Source of the DNA: Anaerolineales bacterium | GTDB taxonomy: Bacteria; Chloroflexota; Anaerolineae; Anaerolineales; Villigracilaceae | Reading direction: 5' to 3' | Length of the DNA stretch: 44,429 bases | Assembly: GCA_016789025.1 (NCBI GenBank) | Contig: JAEURC010000019.1 | Coordinates: 1 to 44,429, forward strand | Shown: one piece after another, positions 17,891 to 26,359 of the stretch | Numbering within the stretch: the first letter of the stretch is position 1 | How the letters are laid out: every line of letters starts with the position of its first letter | Notes under the pieces: model-generated | Told to the model about the DNA's origin: nothing | The model's input: the letters and a program-made list of their open reading frames with translations, nothing else | The model's database searches: none | Position numbers and translations under genes: made by a program

Positions 17891-18643
17891 ATGAATACCA
17901 AAAAGTTTATCCAACTGTTTTTGCTTGCGGCATTGTTACTTGCCGCCTTTGCCGCCACAAGCCCGGCGTTCGCGCAAGGTTGCGGCTCCAGCGTAACCGT
18001 TGTCGGCGGCGACACCTTGCGAAAGATCGCTGATCGTTGCGGCACAACCATCTCAGCTTTACAGCGCGCTAACCCGCACATCGGCTCTGGGAATTTGATC
18101 TACCCCGGTCAGGTGTTGCAACTGCCCGGCGCGATCCTGGGCACAGATGGCGGTTATTTCATCTATGTTGTCGCGCGCGGCGATACGCTCAAAGGTTTGG
18201 CGGTCCGCTTTGCCACCACGGTGGACGCGCTCCTGCGCGATAACCCCGAGATCAAAAATGTGAACGTGATCTATGAGGGGCAGTGGATCAAAGTGTACGC
18301 GACTGCCACGCCTACTCCGCCGCCCGCCACGCCGCCTCCCTCCAGCGGACAGGTGTACTTCGTACAAAAAGGCGACACCCTGCGGAATATTGCCTCGCGC
18401 TGGAGCACGACGGTGGAGGAGATCCTGAAAGTGAATCCGCAACTCACCAACCCGAACCTGATTTACGTTGGGCAGGCAATCAACATACCCGTGGGCGCGT
18501 CCAGCTACATCGTGCAAAAAGGCGACACGTTGAAGATCATCGCCGGCAAATTTGGCGTTACTGTGGATACTTTGCTCTGGCTCAACCCCAACATCAAGAA
18601 CGCCAACCTGATCTATGTTGGACAAGTGCTCAACGTTCGGTAG
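17891..18643 (+). CDS. Secreted protein with four LysM domains
   Basis: A 250-residue protein. ATG 17891 has AGAGGAG nine bases upstream, so the longer in-frame ORF from 17867 is rejected. A Sec signal peptide ends near SPAFAQG. Four LysM repeats follow, each opening with a variant of GDTL and closing with a variant of NLIYPGQ or NLIYVGQ: about residues 37-77, 86-132, 152-199 and 204-250. A Pro/Thr linker separates repeats 2 and 3. LysM domains bind GlcNAc-containing glycans, so the protein probably coats peptidoglycan; there is no catalytic domain. Confidence 0.9.
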   Translation: MNTKKFIQLFLLAALLLAAFAATSPAFAQGCGSSVTVVGGDTLRKIADRCGTTISALQRANPHIGSGNLIYPGQVLQLPGAILGTDGGYFIYVVARGDTLKGLAVRFATTVDALLRDNPEIKNVNVIYEGQWIKVYATATPTPPPATPPPSSGQVYFVQKGDTLRNIASRWSTTVEEILKVNPQLTNPNLIYVGQAINIPVGASSYIVQKGDTLKIIAGKFGVTVDTLLWLNPNIKNANLIYVGQVLNVR

Positions 18644-18763
18644 TAAAGATAATCAGTAGATCACGAAAACGGTTCTTGACGCAGTGCAACTGCGTCAAGG
18701 CAGGCGACACGATTTGCTTGGCAAATCGAACTGTCGCCTGAACTTTCGTGAAGTAAAGATAAT
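18642..18763. repeat. Compound palindromic element flanked by 12-bp direct repeats
   Basis: AGTAAAGATAAT occurs at 18642-18653 and again at 18752-18763. Between them, outer arms TCACGAAA (18661-18668) and TTTCGTGA (18744-18751) enclose two hairpins. One is CTTGACGCAGT with ACTGCGTCAAG (18675-18699). The other is CAGGCGACA with TGTCGCCTG (18701-18740), containing an inner CGATTTGC/GCAAATCG stem. This would make a three-way or cruciform fold and looks like an inserted element. Confidence 0.7.
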
Positions 18764-18777
18764 TCAAATGTGGTGAG

Positions 18778-18815
18778 ACACTGGCGCGCGTAAAAGCGCG
18801 CCAGTGTTATTTTTA
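18778..18815 (+). terminator. Intrinsic terminator after the LysM gene
   Basis: ACACTGGCGCGC (18778-18789) pairs perfectly with GCGCGCCAGTGT (18796-18807) across a GTAAAA loop, followed by TATTTTTA. This is a textbook rho-independent terminator on the plus strand. Confidence 0.88.
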
Positions 18816-18965
18816 GGATGTGGCGGCTTTTACGCGTGGAGCACGGCGCGTATAGAGACTTTGAGATCGTCTCTCCGTTATCTCTATGGCAAAGAGAGCG
18901 TTTACGCGCTGGTTTTACCGCTCTCTGCTTTTGCAGTTTTGTAACCTTTAGAGTTCCAACAATAC

Positions 18966-18995
18966 TTGCCAGTCTCTTAATTCCTCTACTATAAT
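18966..18995 (+). promoter_or_regulatory. Sigma70-type promoter of the TAP-like hydrolase
   Basis: TTGCCA (18966-18971) and TATAAT (18990-18995) are 18 bp apart. The predicted start lies about 40 bp before the ATG at 19042. It is the best promoter match in the window. Confidence 0.65.
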
Positions 18996-19041
18996 GACTC
19001 GTCAAGCCTGAAAGATTCAATTTATATTGTACGGAGGACGC

Positions 19042-21054
19042 ATGAAGTCTCGTTTTAACCTGCCCATACAGTTGGCTTTGATCGTTGTGTTACTGTTCTC
19101 GTCCATTGCCGCCGCGCCTTATCGGCAAACGCTCCAGACCCCCATGGACGATCTGTTGGATGCCCTTGGCGGGTATGAATGTTTTGAAGGGAGCGCGTTC
19201 ACTTGTGTGACCATTGAAGTGCCGCTCGACCATTTCAATCCATCCGACACGCGAACGTTGAATGTGACCTTCGCTGTGTTACCCGCCGCGGGCGCGCGCA
19301 AGGGAATGTTCGTCACCGCAACGGGCGGCCCCGGTTACTCCGGTATCTCCTCGGCGGATTATTACCTGCCCGGCTTCGGCGAAGAGGTGTTGAACTCATT
19401 CGACATTGTCTTCTTCGACCAGCGCGGCTTGCTGTTCTCCGGCGATCAAGCTTGCCCTGATGCCGCCAGCGCATTCTATCAGCGCGACGCGCGCGGCAAA
19501 ATGCCCCAGCAGGAAGCGGCGTTGAAGCAATCCTCCAGCGCGTTTAGCACTGGCTGTGTCAGCGAGGTAAGCGACCCCAGCCTCCTGCCATATCTTGGAA
19601 CGAAGCAAGCGGTAGAAGACCTTGAAATTTTCCGTCAATTGTTGGGGGATGAAAAATTCTGGCTGTACGGCGAAAGTTATGGCACGCAATACGCGCAGAC
19701 GTATGCCGCCGCGCACAGCGACCATCTCGCTGGCCTCATCCTCGATGGCACGGTTGACCTCACGCTCGACGGATTCAATTACTACGTGCAACAAACGCAA
19801 GCGTTCAGCGACGTGCTGACCGCCTCCCTCGAAGCCTGTAATGACGACCCTGCCTGCCGCAAAGATATGCTGGGTGATGCCGTTCGCGGATACGACACGC
19901 TTGCTAAAGTGTTGGAGAAGCGTAACATTCATTTCCGATTCCCGCTTGCCAACGGCAAAAGCGCTTACCGCGCATTTACATTTACCAATCTTGAATTTGT
20001 TGCCGCAAGCCAGGTCTATAACGAGAGCGATCGCATGATGTTCGTCCGCGCTCTTGCGGCATTCACCTCCAAATTGGATATTCTTCCGCTTGCCCGCCTC
20101 CTCTATCTGGACTTGGGGGTTGACCCGCAAACCCTCGAAGTGATCCCCGACCCGACCTATTCTGAAGCGGTGTTCTACGGCGTCGAATGTCAGGACTATG
20201 GCTACCCCGGGAATACGCCGGAGGAAAAAGCGAACACCTACCTCGCCACGGTCGATACGTTTGAATTTTCCATCCCGCGTCTGGCTTCGTTGATCTACGC
20301 CGACCTGCCCTGCGCCTATTGGCCCAACGCCACCACCGATCTGACCCGCCCGGACTATTTGTTCGCTGAAAACGTCCCAACCCTGGTGCTTGGCTCCACA
20401 GCCGACCCAGCCACTCCCTACGGCAACGGCGTCAATGTATATGAGCATCTGGCAGACGCCTACCTCATCACGCAGGAATTCGGACCTCACGTTATCTTCG
20501 GACGCGGCAACGCCTGTCCCGACGAACTTGTGGTCGATTTTCTGGTCAACGATGTGGTGCCCGCTGAACGAGAAACAACTTGCGAAGGATACCTGGTCGA
20601 TCCGCATATTCCGCTCGCGCCGCGCTTTGCCGTCTCGTTCGGAAGCCCGCGCAACGCATTATCCGCCATGGAAACCGAGATTTACTACCTGCCCGAATTC
20701 TATTATTGGGACGGTTTCACTCCGACCGCTGTCGGTTGCAATTATGGCGGCATGCTTGGGTATGAATTGAATAACGCCGGCACGCGCGTCAATTTCTCGC
20801 TCGATAAATGCGCGTTTACCTATAACTTCGTGATGACCGGCACCGGTTTCTATAACTTCGAAAACGACCGCTTTGTCTTGAATGTGTCCACCACCGGGCG
20901 CTGGAAGTGCAACTTGCGCTATGACCGGCGTGGTGAAATCGTCAAGATCACTGGTAAATGCGACGGAAAGAACGTGAACAGCGATGATTTCGACTCAGAA
21001 CATTTCTGGCACAACTTCCCGAACTTTGAAGAATTCAATAAGAATGGAAATTGA
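19042..21054 (+). CDS. Exported alpha/beta hydrolase, TAP-like (tripeptidyl aminopeptidase / prolyl iminopeptidase-like)
   Basis: A 670-residue protein; ATG 19042 is preceded by GGAGG, so a TTG at 19027 is rejected. A Sec signal spans residues 1-25. The hydrolase core has the oxyanion motif TGGPG (94-98), DQRG (126-129), the nucleophile elbow GESYG (Ser212), and the C-terminal TAP region with LVLGSTADPATPYGN (acid) and a His in FGPHVIFGRGNAC. TAP-family enzymes clip short peptides from N-termini outside the membrane. About 130 extra C-terminal residues form a small beta-rich domain that I do not recognise. Confidence 0.85.
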   Translation: MKSRFNLPIQLALIVVLLFSSIAAAPYRQTLQTPMDDLLDALGGYECFEGSAFTCVTIEVPLDHFNPSDTRTLNVTFAVLPAAGARKGMFVTATGGPGYSGISSADYYLPGFGEEVLNSFDIVFFDQRGLLFSGDQACPDAASAFYQRDARGKMPQQEAALKQSSSAFSTGCVSEVSDPSLLPYLGTKQAVEDLEIFRQLLGDEKFWLYGESYGTQYAQTYAAAHSDHLAGLILDGTVDLTLDGFNYYVQQTQAFSDVLTASLEACNDDPACRKDMLGDAVRGYDTLAKVLEKRNIHFRFPLANGKSAYRAFTFTNLEFVAASQVYNESDRMMFVRALAAFTSKLDILPLARLLYLDLGVDPQTLEVIPDPTYSEAVFYGVECQDYGYPGNTPEEKANTYLATVDTFEFSIPRLASLIYADLPCAYWPNATTDLTRPDYLFAENVPTLVLGSTADPATPYGNGVNVYEHLADAYLITQEFGPHVIFGRGNACPDELVVDFLVNDVVPAERETTCEGYLVDPHIPLAPRFAVSFGSPRNALSAMETEIYYLPEFYYWDGFTPTAVGCNYGGMLGYELNNAGTRVNFSLDKCAFTYNFVMTGTGFYNFENDRFVLNVSTTGRWKCNLRYDRRGEIVKITGKCDGKNVNSDDFDSEHFWHNFPNFEEFNKNGN

Positions 21055-21125
21055 TTGGAATCGCAAGTTTTGAGACAAACGCGACAACCTTTCGTGAAGG
21101 GCTGAGGACGGTAAAATTTTGGTAT

Positions 21126-21155
21126 AAAAATCCCCTGTTTAGGCAGGGGATTTTT
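21126..21155. terminator. Bidirectional terminator between convergent genes
   Basis: AAAAATCCCCTG (21126-21137) pairs perfectly with CAGGGGATTTTT (21144-21155). U-runs exist on both strands. It serves the TAP-like gene (rightward) and the dikinase (leftward). Confidence 0.9.
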
Positions 21156-21160
21156 GTAAT

Positions 21161-23968
21161 TTACTTTCTTCTGGCTTTTTTGGCTGTGGACTTTTTCTTA
21201 GCCGTTTTCTTCGCAGTGACAGCCTTCTTTTGCCGTCGATACTTCAATGCCGCATGAGCCGCCGAAAGACGCGCCACCGGCACGCGGAACGGCGAACAAG
21301 AAACATAATTGTTGCCGATGATGTGACACCACTCGATGGAGCTTGGGTCGCCGCCATGCTCGCCGCAGATTCCCACTTCGAGATTCGGACGCGTCGTTCG
21401 CCCTTCGGCGATAGCCCAATCCATGAGTTTGCCTACGCCGCCGCGATCCAGCGACTGGAACGGATTCGTTTCCAGGATGCCCTGTTCCTGATAGGTGATG
21501 AGGAAGTTTCGTTCGGCATCATCGCGCGAGTAGCCGTAGGTCATCTGCGTAAGGTCGTTCGTGCCGAAGGAGAAGAATTCGGCGTGTGTGGCGACCTCTG
21601 CCGCCGTCACTGCCGCGCGGGGGATTTCGATCATCGTGCCGAACTTGTAATCGAACTTCACTTTCTTTTCATCCGTCACGGCTTTGGCGATACGCTCGAG
21701 TCGCGGCTGGATCCATTCGAGTTCTTTCACCGTTCCCGTGAGCGGAATCATCACTTCGGGCTTCACTTTGATTCCGCGCTTCGCACAATCTGCCGCGGCT
21801 TCGAAGATGGCGCGGACTTGCATCTCCACGATCTCAGGCATCGAGATGCTGAGGCGCACGCCGCGCAGACCCATCATCGGATTCGATTCGTGCAGTCGCT
21901 TGATGGCGGCGAGCAAATCTTCTTTCTCTTTCAGCCCAGCCGTCTCGTTCTTCACGCGCATCGTGACGACTTCTTCGAGAAGTTTTTCTTCATCAGGCAT
22001 GAACTCATGCAGCGGTGGGTCGATCAAGCGGATGATGACCGGGTAACCGTCCATTGCCTCGAAGAGACCGTCGAAATCTTTGCGTTGATAGGGGAGCAGT
22101 TTGTTCAGCGCGGCTGTGCGTCCCTCGCTTGTGCCGGAGAGGATCATATCCTGCACGATCGGCAAACGCTCAGGCTCGAAGAACATGTGCTCCGTGCGGC
22201 AGAGACCAATTCCCACCGCGCCATACGAGCGGGCGCGCTGCGCGTCTTTCGGATAATCGGCATTCGCCCACACTTGCAATCCGCGCGTGGGATAGCCCGG
22301 GGCTTTTGCTTCGCGCACACCTTTCGTGGCAGAAATATCGTCCGCCCATTTGAGCAGAGTGAGCAATTCGGTCTGTTCTTCGAGCGAGGGCGACGTGGTC
22401 GGAATTTTTCCGATGAACACCTTGCCGGTCGTGCCGTCCACCGAGACCCAATCGCCTTCTTTGACCACAGTCTCGCCGACGGTCATCTGTCGTTTTTCAA
22501 GATTGATCTTGATCGCCGACGCGCCGACCACGCACGGGATTCCGAACTGCCGCGCCACGACCGCCGCGTGTGAGGTTGCTCCGCCTTCGCTCGTCAGCAC
22601 GCCCTTCGACGCGATCATGCCATGCACGTCGTCCGGTTTGGTGAACGGACGCACCATGATCGTATCCTGCTTTTCATCCTTCGCCATTTTCTCGGCGGTA
22701 TCCGCGTCAAAATAGATTTGTCCAACTGCCGCGCCGGGCGAGGCGTTTACGCCCTTGGCGAAAAACTTGCCGCTCTTCTCGGCGGCGTCCATCGCGTCAT
22801 GGTCAAACTGCGGGTGGAGGAGAGAATCCACATTGTCCGGTGTGACGCGCTGGACCGCTTGCTCTTTGGTGATCAAGCCTTCCTTCGCCATATCCACAGC
22901 GACCTTCACCGCAGATTTCGCCGTCCGTTTGCCGTTGCGCGTTTGAAGCATCCACAACTTTCCGCGCTCGATGGTGAACTCGACATCCTGCATATCTTTG
23001 TAGTGTTTCTCAAGACGCGCGGCGATGCCCATGAACTCTTTGTAGGCTTTCGGCATCTGGTCTTTCAGATGCTCGATCGGGTCTGCGTTACGGATGCCCG
23101 CCACCACGTCTTCGCCCTGCGCGTTGATGAGGTATTCGCCCATCATTTTCTTGTCGCCGGTGGACGGGTTGCGCGTGAACGCCACGCCTGTGGCAGAGTC
23201 ATCGCCCATGTTGCCGAAGACCATCGTCACGATGTTGACCGCCGTGCCGAGATCGTCCGGGATGTTCGTCGCGCGACGATAGTCAATGGCGCGTTTACCC
23301 ATCCACGATTCGAACACGGCTTTTATGGCGAACTCCATTTGCTTGTTCACATCCTGCGGGAAATCGAAACCGACTTGCTTCTTGAACACGACCTTGAAGA
23401 CCGAAACCAATTCTTTCCAATCTTCGGCGGTCATTTCGGTGTCAGATTTATAACCTTTTTTGGCTTTATGCTCCGCCATCGGATGCTCAAAATGCTCGTC
23501 GTCGAGGTTGAAGACGGTCGCGCCGAACATTTCGATCAAACGCCGATACGAATCCCACGCAAAGCGCGGGTTATTCGTGAGTTTGACCATTCCCTCCACA
23601 ACCTCGTCGTTCAAGCCGATGTTGAGGATGGTGTTCATCATGCCGGGCATCGAAAACTTCGCGCCGGAGCGGCATGAAACCAACAACGGATTCTTCGGGT
23701 CGCCAAATTTTTTGCCCGCGCGTTTCTCGGTCACCTTCATCGCGGCGAGTGCCTGCTTCCACATCCCCGGTGGAAATACCCCGGTTTTGCGGAACCAGTT
23801 ACAGGCTTCGGTTGTGACCGTGAACCCCGGCGGAACCGGCACCCCGGCCCGCGTCATGTCGAATAATCCCGCGCCTTTTCCTCCAAGCAGGGCGCGTACA
23901 TCCTCCCACGAGCCCGCATATTTTTCGGCTTTCGCCACTTCATCGAATAGATATACCCAGGTTGTCAT
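21161..23968 (-). CDS. ppdK: Pyruvate, phosphate dikinase with a lysine-rich C-terminal tail
   Basis: A 935-residue enzyme interconverting pyruvate + ATP + Pi and PEP + AMP + PPi. The N-terminal ATP-grasp part starts VYLFDEVAKAEKYAGSWE and has GGKGAGLFDMTRAG. The phospho-histidine swivel motif is GGATSHAAVVARQFGIPCV. The PEP-binding barrel has GLCRTEHMFF, GLRGVRLSI and VGICGEHGGDPSS. The enzyme proper ends near AHAALKYRRQ. It is followed by about 25 residues made almost only of Lys, Ala, Thr and Arg (TAKKTAKKKSTAKKARRK), which is not part of the family. The tail may bind nucleic acid or anionic surfaces (inference). Confidence 0.96.
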   Translation of the reverse strand: MTTWVYLFDEVAKAEKYAGSWEDVRALLGGKGAGLFDMTRAGVPVPPGFTVTTEACNWFRKTGVFPPGMWKQALAAMKVTEKRAGKKFGDPKNPLLVSCRSGAKFSMPGMMNTILNIGLNDEVVEGMVKLTNNPRFAWDSYRRLIEMFGATVFNLDDEHFEHPMAEHKAKKGYKSDTEMTAEDWKELVSVFKVVFKKQVGFDFPQDVNKQMEFAIKAVFESWMGKRAIDYRRATNIPDDLGTAVNIVTMVFGNMGDDSATGVAFTRNPSTGDKKMMGEYLINAQGEDVVAGIRNADPIEHLKDQMPKAYKEFMGIAARLEKHYKDMQDVEFTIERGKLWMLQTRNGKRTAKSAVKVAVDMAKEGLITKEQAVQRVTPDNVDSLLHPQFDHDAMDAAEKSGKFFAKGVNASPGAAVGQIYFDADTAEKMAKDEKQDTIMVRPFTKPDDVHGMIASKGVLTSEGGATSHAAVVARQFGIPCVVGASAIKINLEKRQMTVGETVVKEGDWVSVDGTTGKVFIGKIPTTSPSLEEQTELLTLLKWADDISATKGVREAKAPGYPTRGLQVWANADYPKDAQRARSYGAVGIGLCRTEHMFFEPERLPIVQDMILSGTSEGRTAALNKLLPYQRKDFDGLFEAMDGYPVIIRLIDPPLHEFMPDEEKLLEEVVTMRVKNETAGLKEKEDLLAAIKRLHESNPMMGLRGVRLSISMPEIVEMQVRAIFEAAADCAKRGIKVKPEVMIPLTGTVKELEWIQPRLERIAKAVTDEKKVKFDYKFGTMIEIPRAAVTAAEVATHAEFFSFGTNDLTQMTYGYSRDDAERNFLITYQEQGILETNPFQSLDRGGVGKLMDWAIAEGRTTRPNLEVGICGEHGGDPSSIEWCHIIGNNYVSCSPFRVPVARLSAAHAALKYRRQKKAVTAKKTAKKKSTAKKARRK

Positions 23969-24080
23969 TCATTCCTCCAAAATTTTTCTAAATCGGACAC
24001 AGTTTACCACGAACGAATTAGAACAAAAGTAATGCGTACCGCCGCCGTTTGACACGTCCAACTGATAGCCTATTGCAAAG

Positions 24081-24108
24081 TGCCAACTCTGTCATTCTTC
24101 GATATAAT
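24081..24108 (+). promoter_or_regulatory. Probable promoter of the response regulator
   Basis: A perfect TATAAT at 24103-24108 lies 20 bp before ATG 24129. The best -35 candidate, TGCCAA at 24081-24086, is weak. Confidence 0.45.
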
Positions 24109-24128
24109 GGGGGCTGACTGGACTCACT

Positions 24129-24551
24129 ATGCCGATAAAAATACTTGTGATCGACGATGATACTGCTGTCACAGACCTGTTGTCGCTTTTGCTAAAATCG
24201 CAGGGCTTTGATGTGATGGCTACTAATAATAGTAACGACGGATTGAATTTTATCCGTGAAAACCAACCCGACCTGGTGGTGCTCGATCTGATGATGCCGG
24301 AGATGGACGGGTGGGAGGTTTGCAAATCGGTGCGCGCGTTTAGCCAGGTGCCGATCATCATCCTCTCCGCGCTGAACGACCCATCGATGATCGCCAGCGT
24401 ACTGGACGCCGGCGCAGACGACTACCTCACCAAGCCGACTCCCAGCCGCGTGCTTGTGGCGCACATCAACCGCCTGATCAAACGGAACGGTATGAACGGC
24501 GCGCATGGACACAACTCGATGGGACAAGCGCCGCAAATGGCGACATCCTAA
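24129..24551 (+). CDS. Stand-alone response-regulator receiver protein
   Basis: A 140-residue CheY-like receiver with no output domain. The acidic pocket is IDDD (residues 8-11), the phospho-acceptor Asp53 is in VVLDLMMPEMDG, the Thr/Ser switch is Ser80 in IIILSAL, and Lys102 is in YLTKP. The last 20 residues are a low-complexity Gly/His/Met/Asn tail. No histidine kinase is nearby, so the partner is elsewhere. It has its own promoter and terminator. Confidence 0.92.
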   Translation: MPIKILVIDDDTAVTDLLSLLLKSQGFDVMATNNSNDGLNFIRENQPDLVVLDLMMPEMDGWEVCKSVRAFSQVPIIILSALNDPSMIASVLDAGADDYLTKPTPSRVLVAHINRLIKRNGMNGAHGHNSMGQAPQMATS

Positions 24552-24583
24552 CCCGCTTCTTTCCCAGTGGACGCCTGACACAG

Positions 24584-24618
24584 TCATCCCCGGCCTTCTC
24601 CGCCGGGGATGATTTTTT
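24584..24618 (+). terminator. Intrinsic terminator after the receiver gene
   Basis: TCATCCCCGGC (24584-24594) pairs perfectly with GCCGGGGATGA (24602-24612), followed by TTTTTT. Confidence 0.9.
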
Positions 24619-24667
24619 ATGTAGTGCGAGATTTTGCTCTTTTCTAAATCAATCGAGCAAAATACCT

Positions 24668-24736
24668 AACCACTGAGACACGAAGACACAGAGAAAAGCA
24701 ATTAAAAAACTCCGTGACTCAGTGTCTCCGTGGTTC
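24668..24736. repeat. Inverted repeat of the CTGAGACAC / GTGTCTCCGTGG family
   Basis: Left arm AACCACTGAGACACGAAGAC and right arm ending AGTGTCTCCGTGGTT pair over about 26 bp with a few mismatches around an A-rich centre. This lies between the terminator of the receiver gene and the 3' end of the hydrolase gene. Confidence 0.65.
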
Positions 24737-24789
24737 AAAATGAAGTGGAGGGATTGCTCGGTTTAATTATTAATCTGCAATATCTCGCT

Positions 24790-25554
24790 CTATGCCAAAC
24801 GCTTCAACGCCTCTGCCGTTTCTTTCACCGCCTCCATCATCGGCAAATGACCGACGCCTTTCAACTCCACAAAATGCGCGGCAGGCAGGGCAGATTTCAT
24901 CTCACGCGCGCGGTCTACAGCTACCAACGAATCCGCATCGCCATGGATCACCACAACAGGAATGTTGAGATTCGCCAGCATTGACGATGTGTCCATGCGT
25001 TCAGCCATGGCTTTGAGCGCGCCGATGAATGCGGAGGGTTGTTGTCTCTGCATGATGGCGGTCACCGCGTTTTGATGTTCTTCGTTCGGCGTAAATTTAG
25101 GCTTCATCGCTTCGACCACGCCGTCGATGCCTTTCTCCGCCACCTCCGCCGCAGACTTGTAGCGTCCCTCTTTTCGGTCTGGCGGGTCGGCGAGTGTTTG
25201 CGTGGAAACAAGTCCCAGCCCGCTGACTCGTTCAGGGAAAAGTTTAACGAATGCCAGCGCGATGTATCCGCCCATCGAATGACCTGCAACCGCGGCTTTT
25301 TGTATCCCGAGATGATCAAGCAACCCCGCAATGTCCGATGCGAAATCATCCAGCGTGTATTGCGAGTCCACCGTTGACGATCCTCCAAACCCACGTAGAT
25401 CGGGCATGACGAGGTCGAACGTCCCTTCAAGTTGCGGCGAGACGAAATCCCATGTGTGATGATCGAGGGGATACCCGTGTAGAAGTACAAGCGGAGTCCC
25501 TTTGCCGCGGCGTTCGTAAGCGAGCTCAATTCCGTTGACGTTTATTTTTTGCAT
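24790..25554 (-). CDS. Alpha/beta fold hydrolase
   Basis: A 254-residue protein. I use ATG 25554, preceded by AAGGAG, rather than the ORF start five codons earlier. It has the oxyanion segment LLHGYPLDHHTW, the acid-turn PDLRGFGGSS, nucleophile elbow GHSMGG (Ser93) and a C-terminal His in GVGHLPMME. The acid is probably in IHGDADSLV. It belongs to the large 3-oxoadipate enol-lactonase / haloperoxidase-like group; the substrate cannot be assigned. The gene is flanked on both sides by palindromic repeats. Confidence 0.85.
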   Translation of the reverse strand: MQKINVNGIELAYERRGKGTPLVLLHGYPLDHHTWDFVSPQLEGTFDLVMPDLRGFGGSSTVDSQYTLDDFASDIAGLLDHLGIQKAAVAGHSMGGYIALAFVKLFPERVSGLGLVSTQTLADPPDRKEGRYKSAAEVAEKGIDGVVEAMKPKFTPNEEHQNAVTAIMQRQQPSAFIGALKAMAERMDTSSMLANLNIPVVVIHGDADSLVAVDRAREMKSALPAAHFVELKGVGHLPMMEAVKETAEALKRLA

Positions 25555-25571
25555 TTTTTCTCCTTGCATAC

Positions 25572-25634
25572 CCCTCTCCCTGAGGGAGAGGGTAGGGTGA
25601 GGGTGATGTCAGGGGCGGACGGCCGTCCGCCCCT
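25572..25634. repeat. Two short palindromes upstream of the hydrolase gene
   Basis: CCCTCTCCC (25572-25580) pairs with GGGAGAGGG (25584-25592). Then AGGGGCGGACGG and CCGTCCGCCCCT form a perfect 24-bp palindrome without spacer (25611-25634). The first resembles the hairpin at 39567-39586; the second shares its GGGGCG/CGCCCC wording with the in-gene element at 37297. Confidence 0.7.
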
Positions 25635-25640
25635 ACGAAT

Positions 25641-26174
25641 TCATTTCCAATTCACCGCCACCTTCAATTTACTTCCCATTTTCGAATAATAATGCACAAA
25701 CCCGTTATCGCGCCCAAATTCGTAGACGCGGCGGGTGATGTCCACGTCTGCTTTGCAGTATTCAGCGACTTTATCCAACTCGCCCTCACGGAACCATTTC
25801 ACAGATTGCACACCATCGGCAGTTTTCGTCGCGCCGAGTGTCGCCTTCGCCAGCGAATCCAAACTGAGGCGAAATCCGAGTGTGCGATAAATATCCTGCA
25901 ACATATCCGTCGAGCGGATGGAACGCAGGTTCTCGTTCGGCGCGTACGGCTTGAGAACTTCGTAATCGAAGCTGAGGATGTTGAATCCGATCACGCGGTC
26001 AGCGGATTTCAACTCGGCGACCAGAGCCGCCGCATCCGATTCCCAGTACACCGCAAAATCATTCCGCGCCGTGGACCACGTCACACCGCAAGCGAGCAAC
26101 AACTTCGACGGTTCGCGCCCGCCGACTTCTTCAAATAGTTTTTGCGTTTCGAGATCGAAAAATACGATGTTCAT
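25641..26174 (-). CDS. DEDD-type 3'-5' exonuclease / RNase H-like protein
   Basis: A 177-residue protein from ATG 26174; the 13 extra residues of the longer ORF come from the adjacent repeat. The exonuclease I motif is FFDLETQ (Asp7, Glu9), motif II is VIGFNILSFDYEVL, and motif III is YCKADVDITRRVYEF. This order fits the DnaQ-like/YprB-like ribonuclease H fold. The role (DNA repair or RNA trimming) is unknown. Its own promoter would have to lie within or beyond the repeat at 26188-26290. Confidence 0.75.
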   Translation of the reverse strand: MNIVFFDLETQKLFEEVGGREPSKLLLACGVTWSTARNDFAVYWESDAAALVAELKSADRVIGFNILSFDYEVLKPYAPNENLRSIRSTDMLQDIYRTLGFRLSLDSLAKATLGATKTADGVQSVKWFREGELDKVAEYCKADVDITRRVYEFGRDNGFVHYYSKMGSKLKVAVNWK

Positions 26175-26187
26175 ATTGTTCCTAATC

Positions 26188-26290
26188 ATGTCATGCTGAG
26201 CGGAGCGAAGCATCTCTCCTCTCGTTAGAAATCTTCTTGGGTCGAAAGAGATTCTTCGTCGCCGCTAAAGCGGATCCTCAGAATGACATG
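26188..26290. repeat. Palindromic repeat, GTCAT-CTGAG family, in a leader region
   Basis: CATGTCATGCTGAG (26188-26201) and CTCAGAATGACATG (26277-26290) are inverted with one mismatch. Internally GAAGCATCTCT and AGAGATTCTTCG also pair imperfectly. The element starts 14 bp from the exonuclease start codon. Confidence 0.75.
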
Positions 26291-26305
26291 CAAATGGATG
26301 TATTA

Positions 26306-26342
26306 GCGACTTCAGTCGTTCGGTATGGGCGACAGAAGTCGC
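26306..26342. repeat. Short hairpin GCGACTT / AAGTCGC
   Basis: GCGACTT (26306-26312) and AAGTCGC (26336-26342) flank GACTGAAGTCG-like wording. It abuts the 3' end of the CCA gene and may end its transcript, though no U-run is visible. Confidence 0.45.
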
Positions 26343-26359
26343 CACTACGAATTACGCAA

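Noticed and set aside
18808..18990. Possible riboswitch or tRNA before the TAP-like gene
   Set aside because: The segment has small inverted repeats, but no T-arm, anticodon arm or known riboswitch core.
19396..20607. 403-codon ORF on the minus strand
   Set aside because: It is antisense to the TAP-like hydrolase with its clear GESYG and signal peptide.
21230..22573. 447-codon ORF on the plus strand
   Set aside because: It lies fully antisense to the pyruvate phosphate dikinase gene. It has no recognisable domain and an odd His/Arg-rich composition, as expected for a shadow frame.
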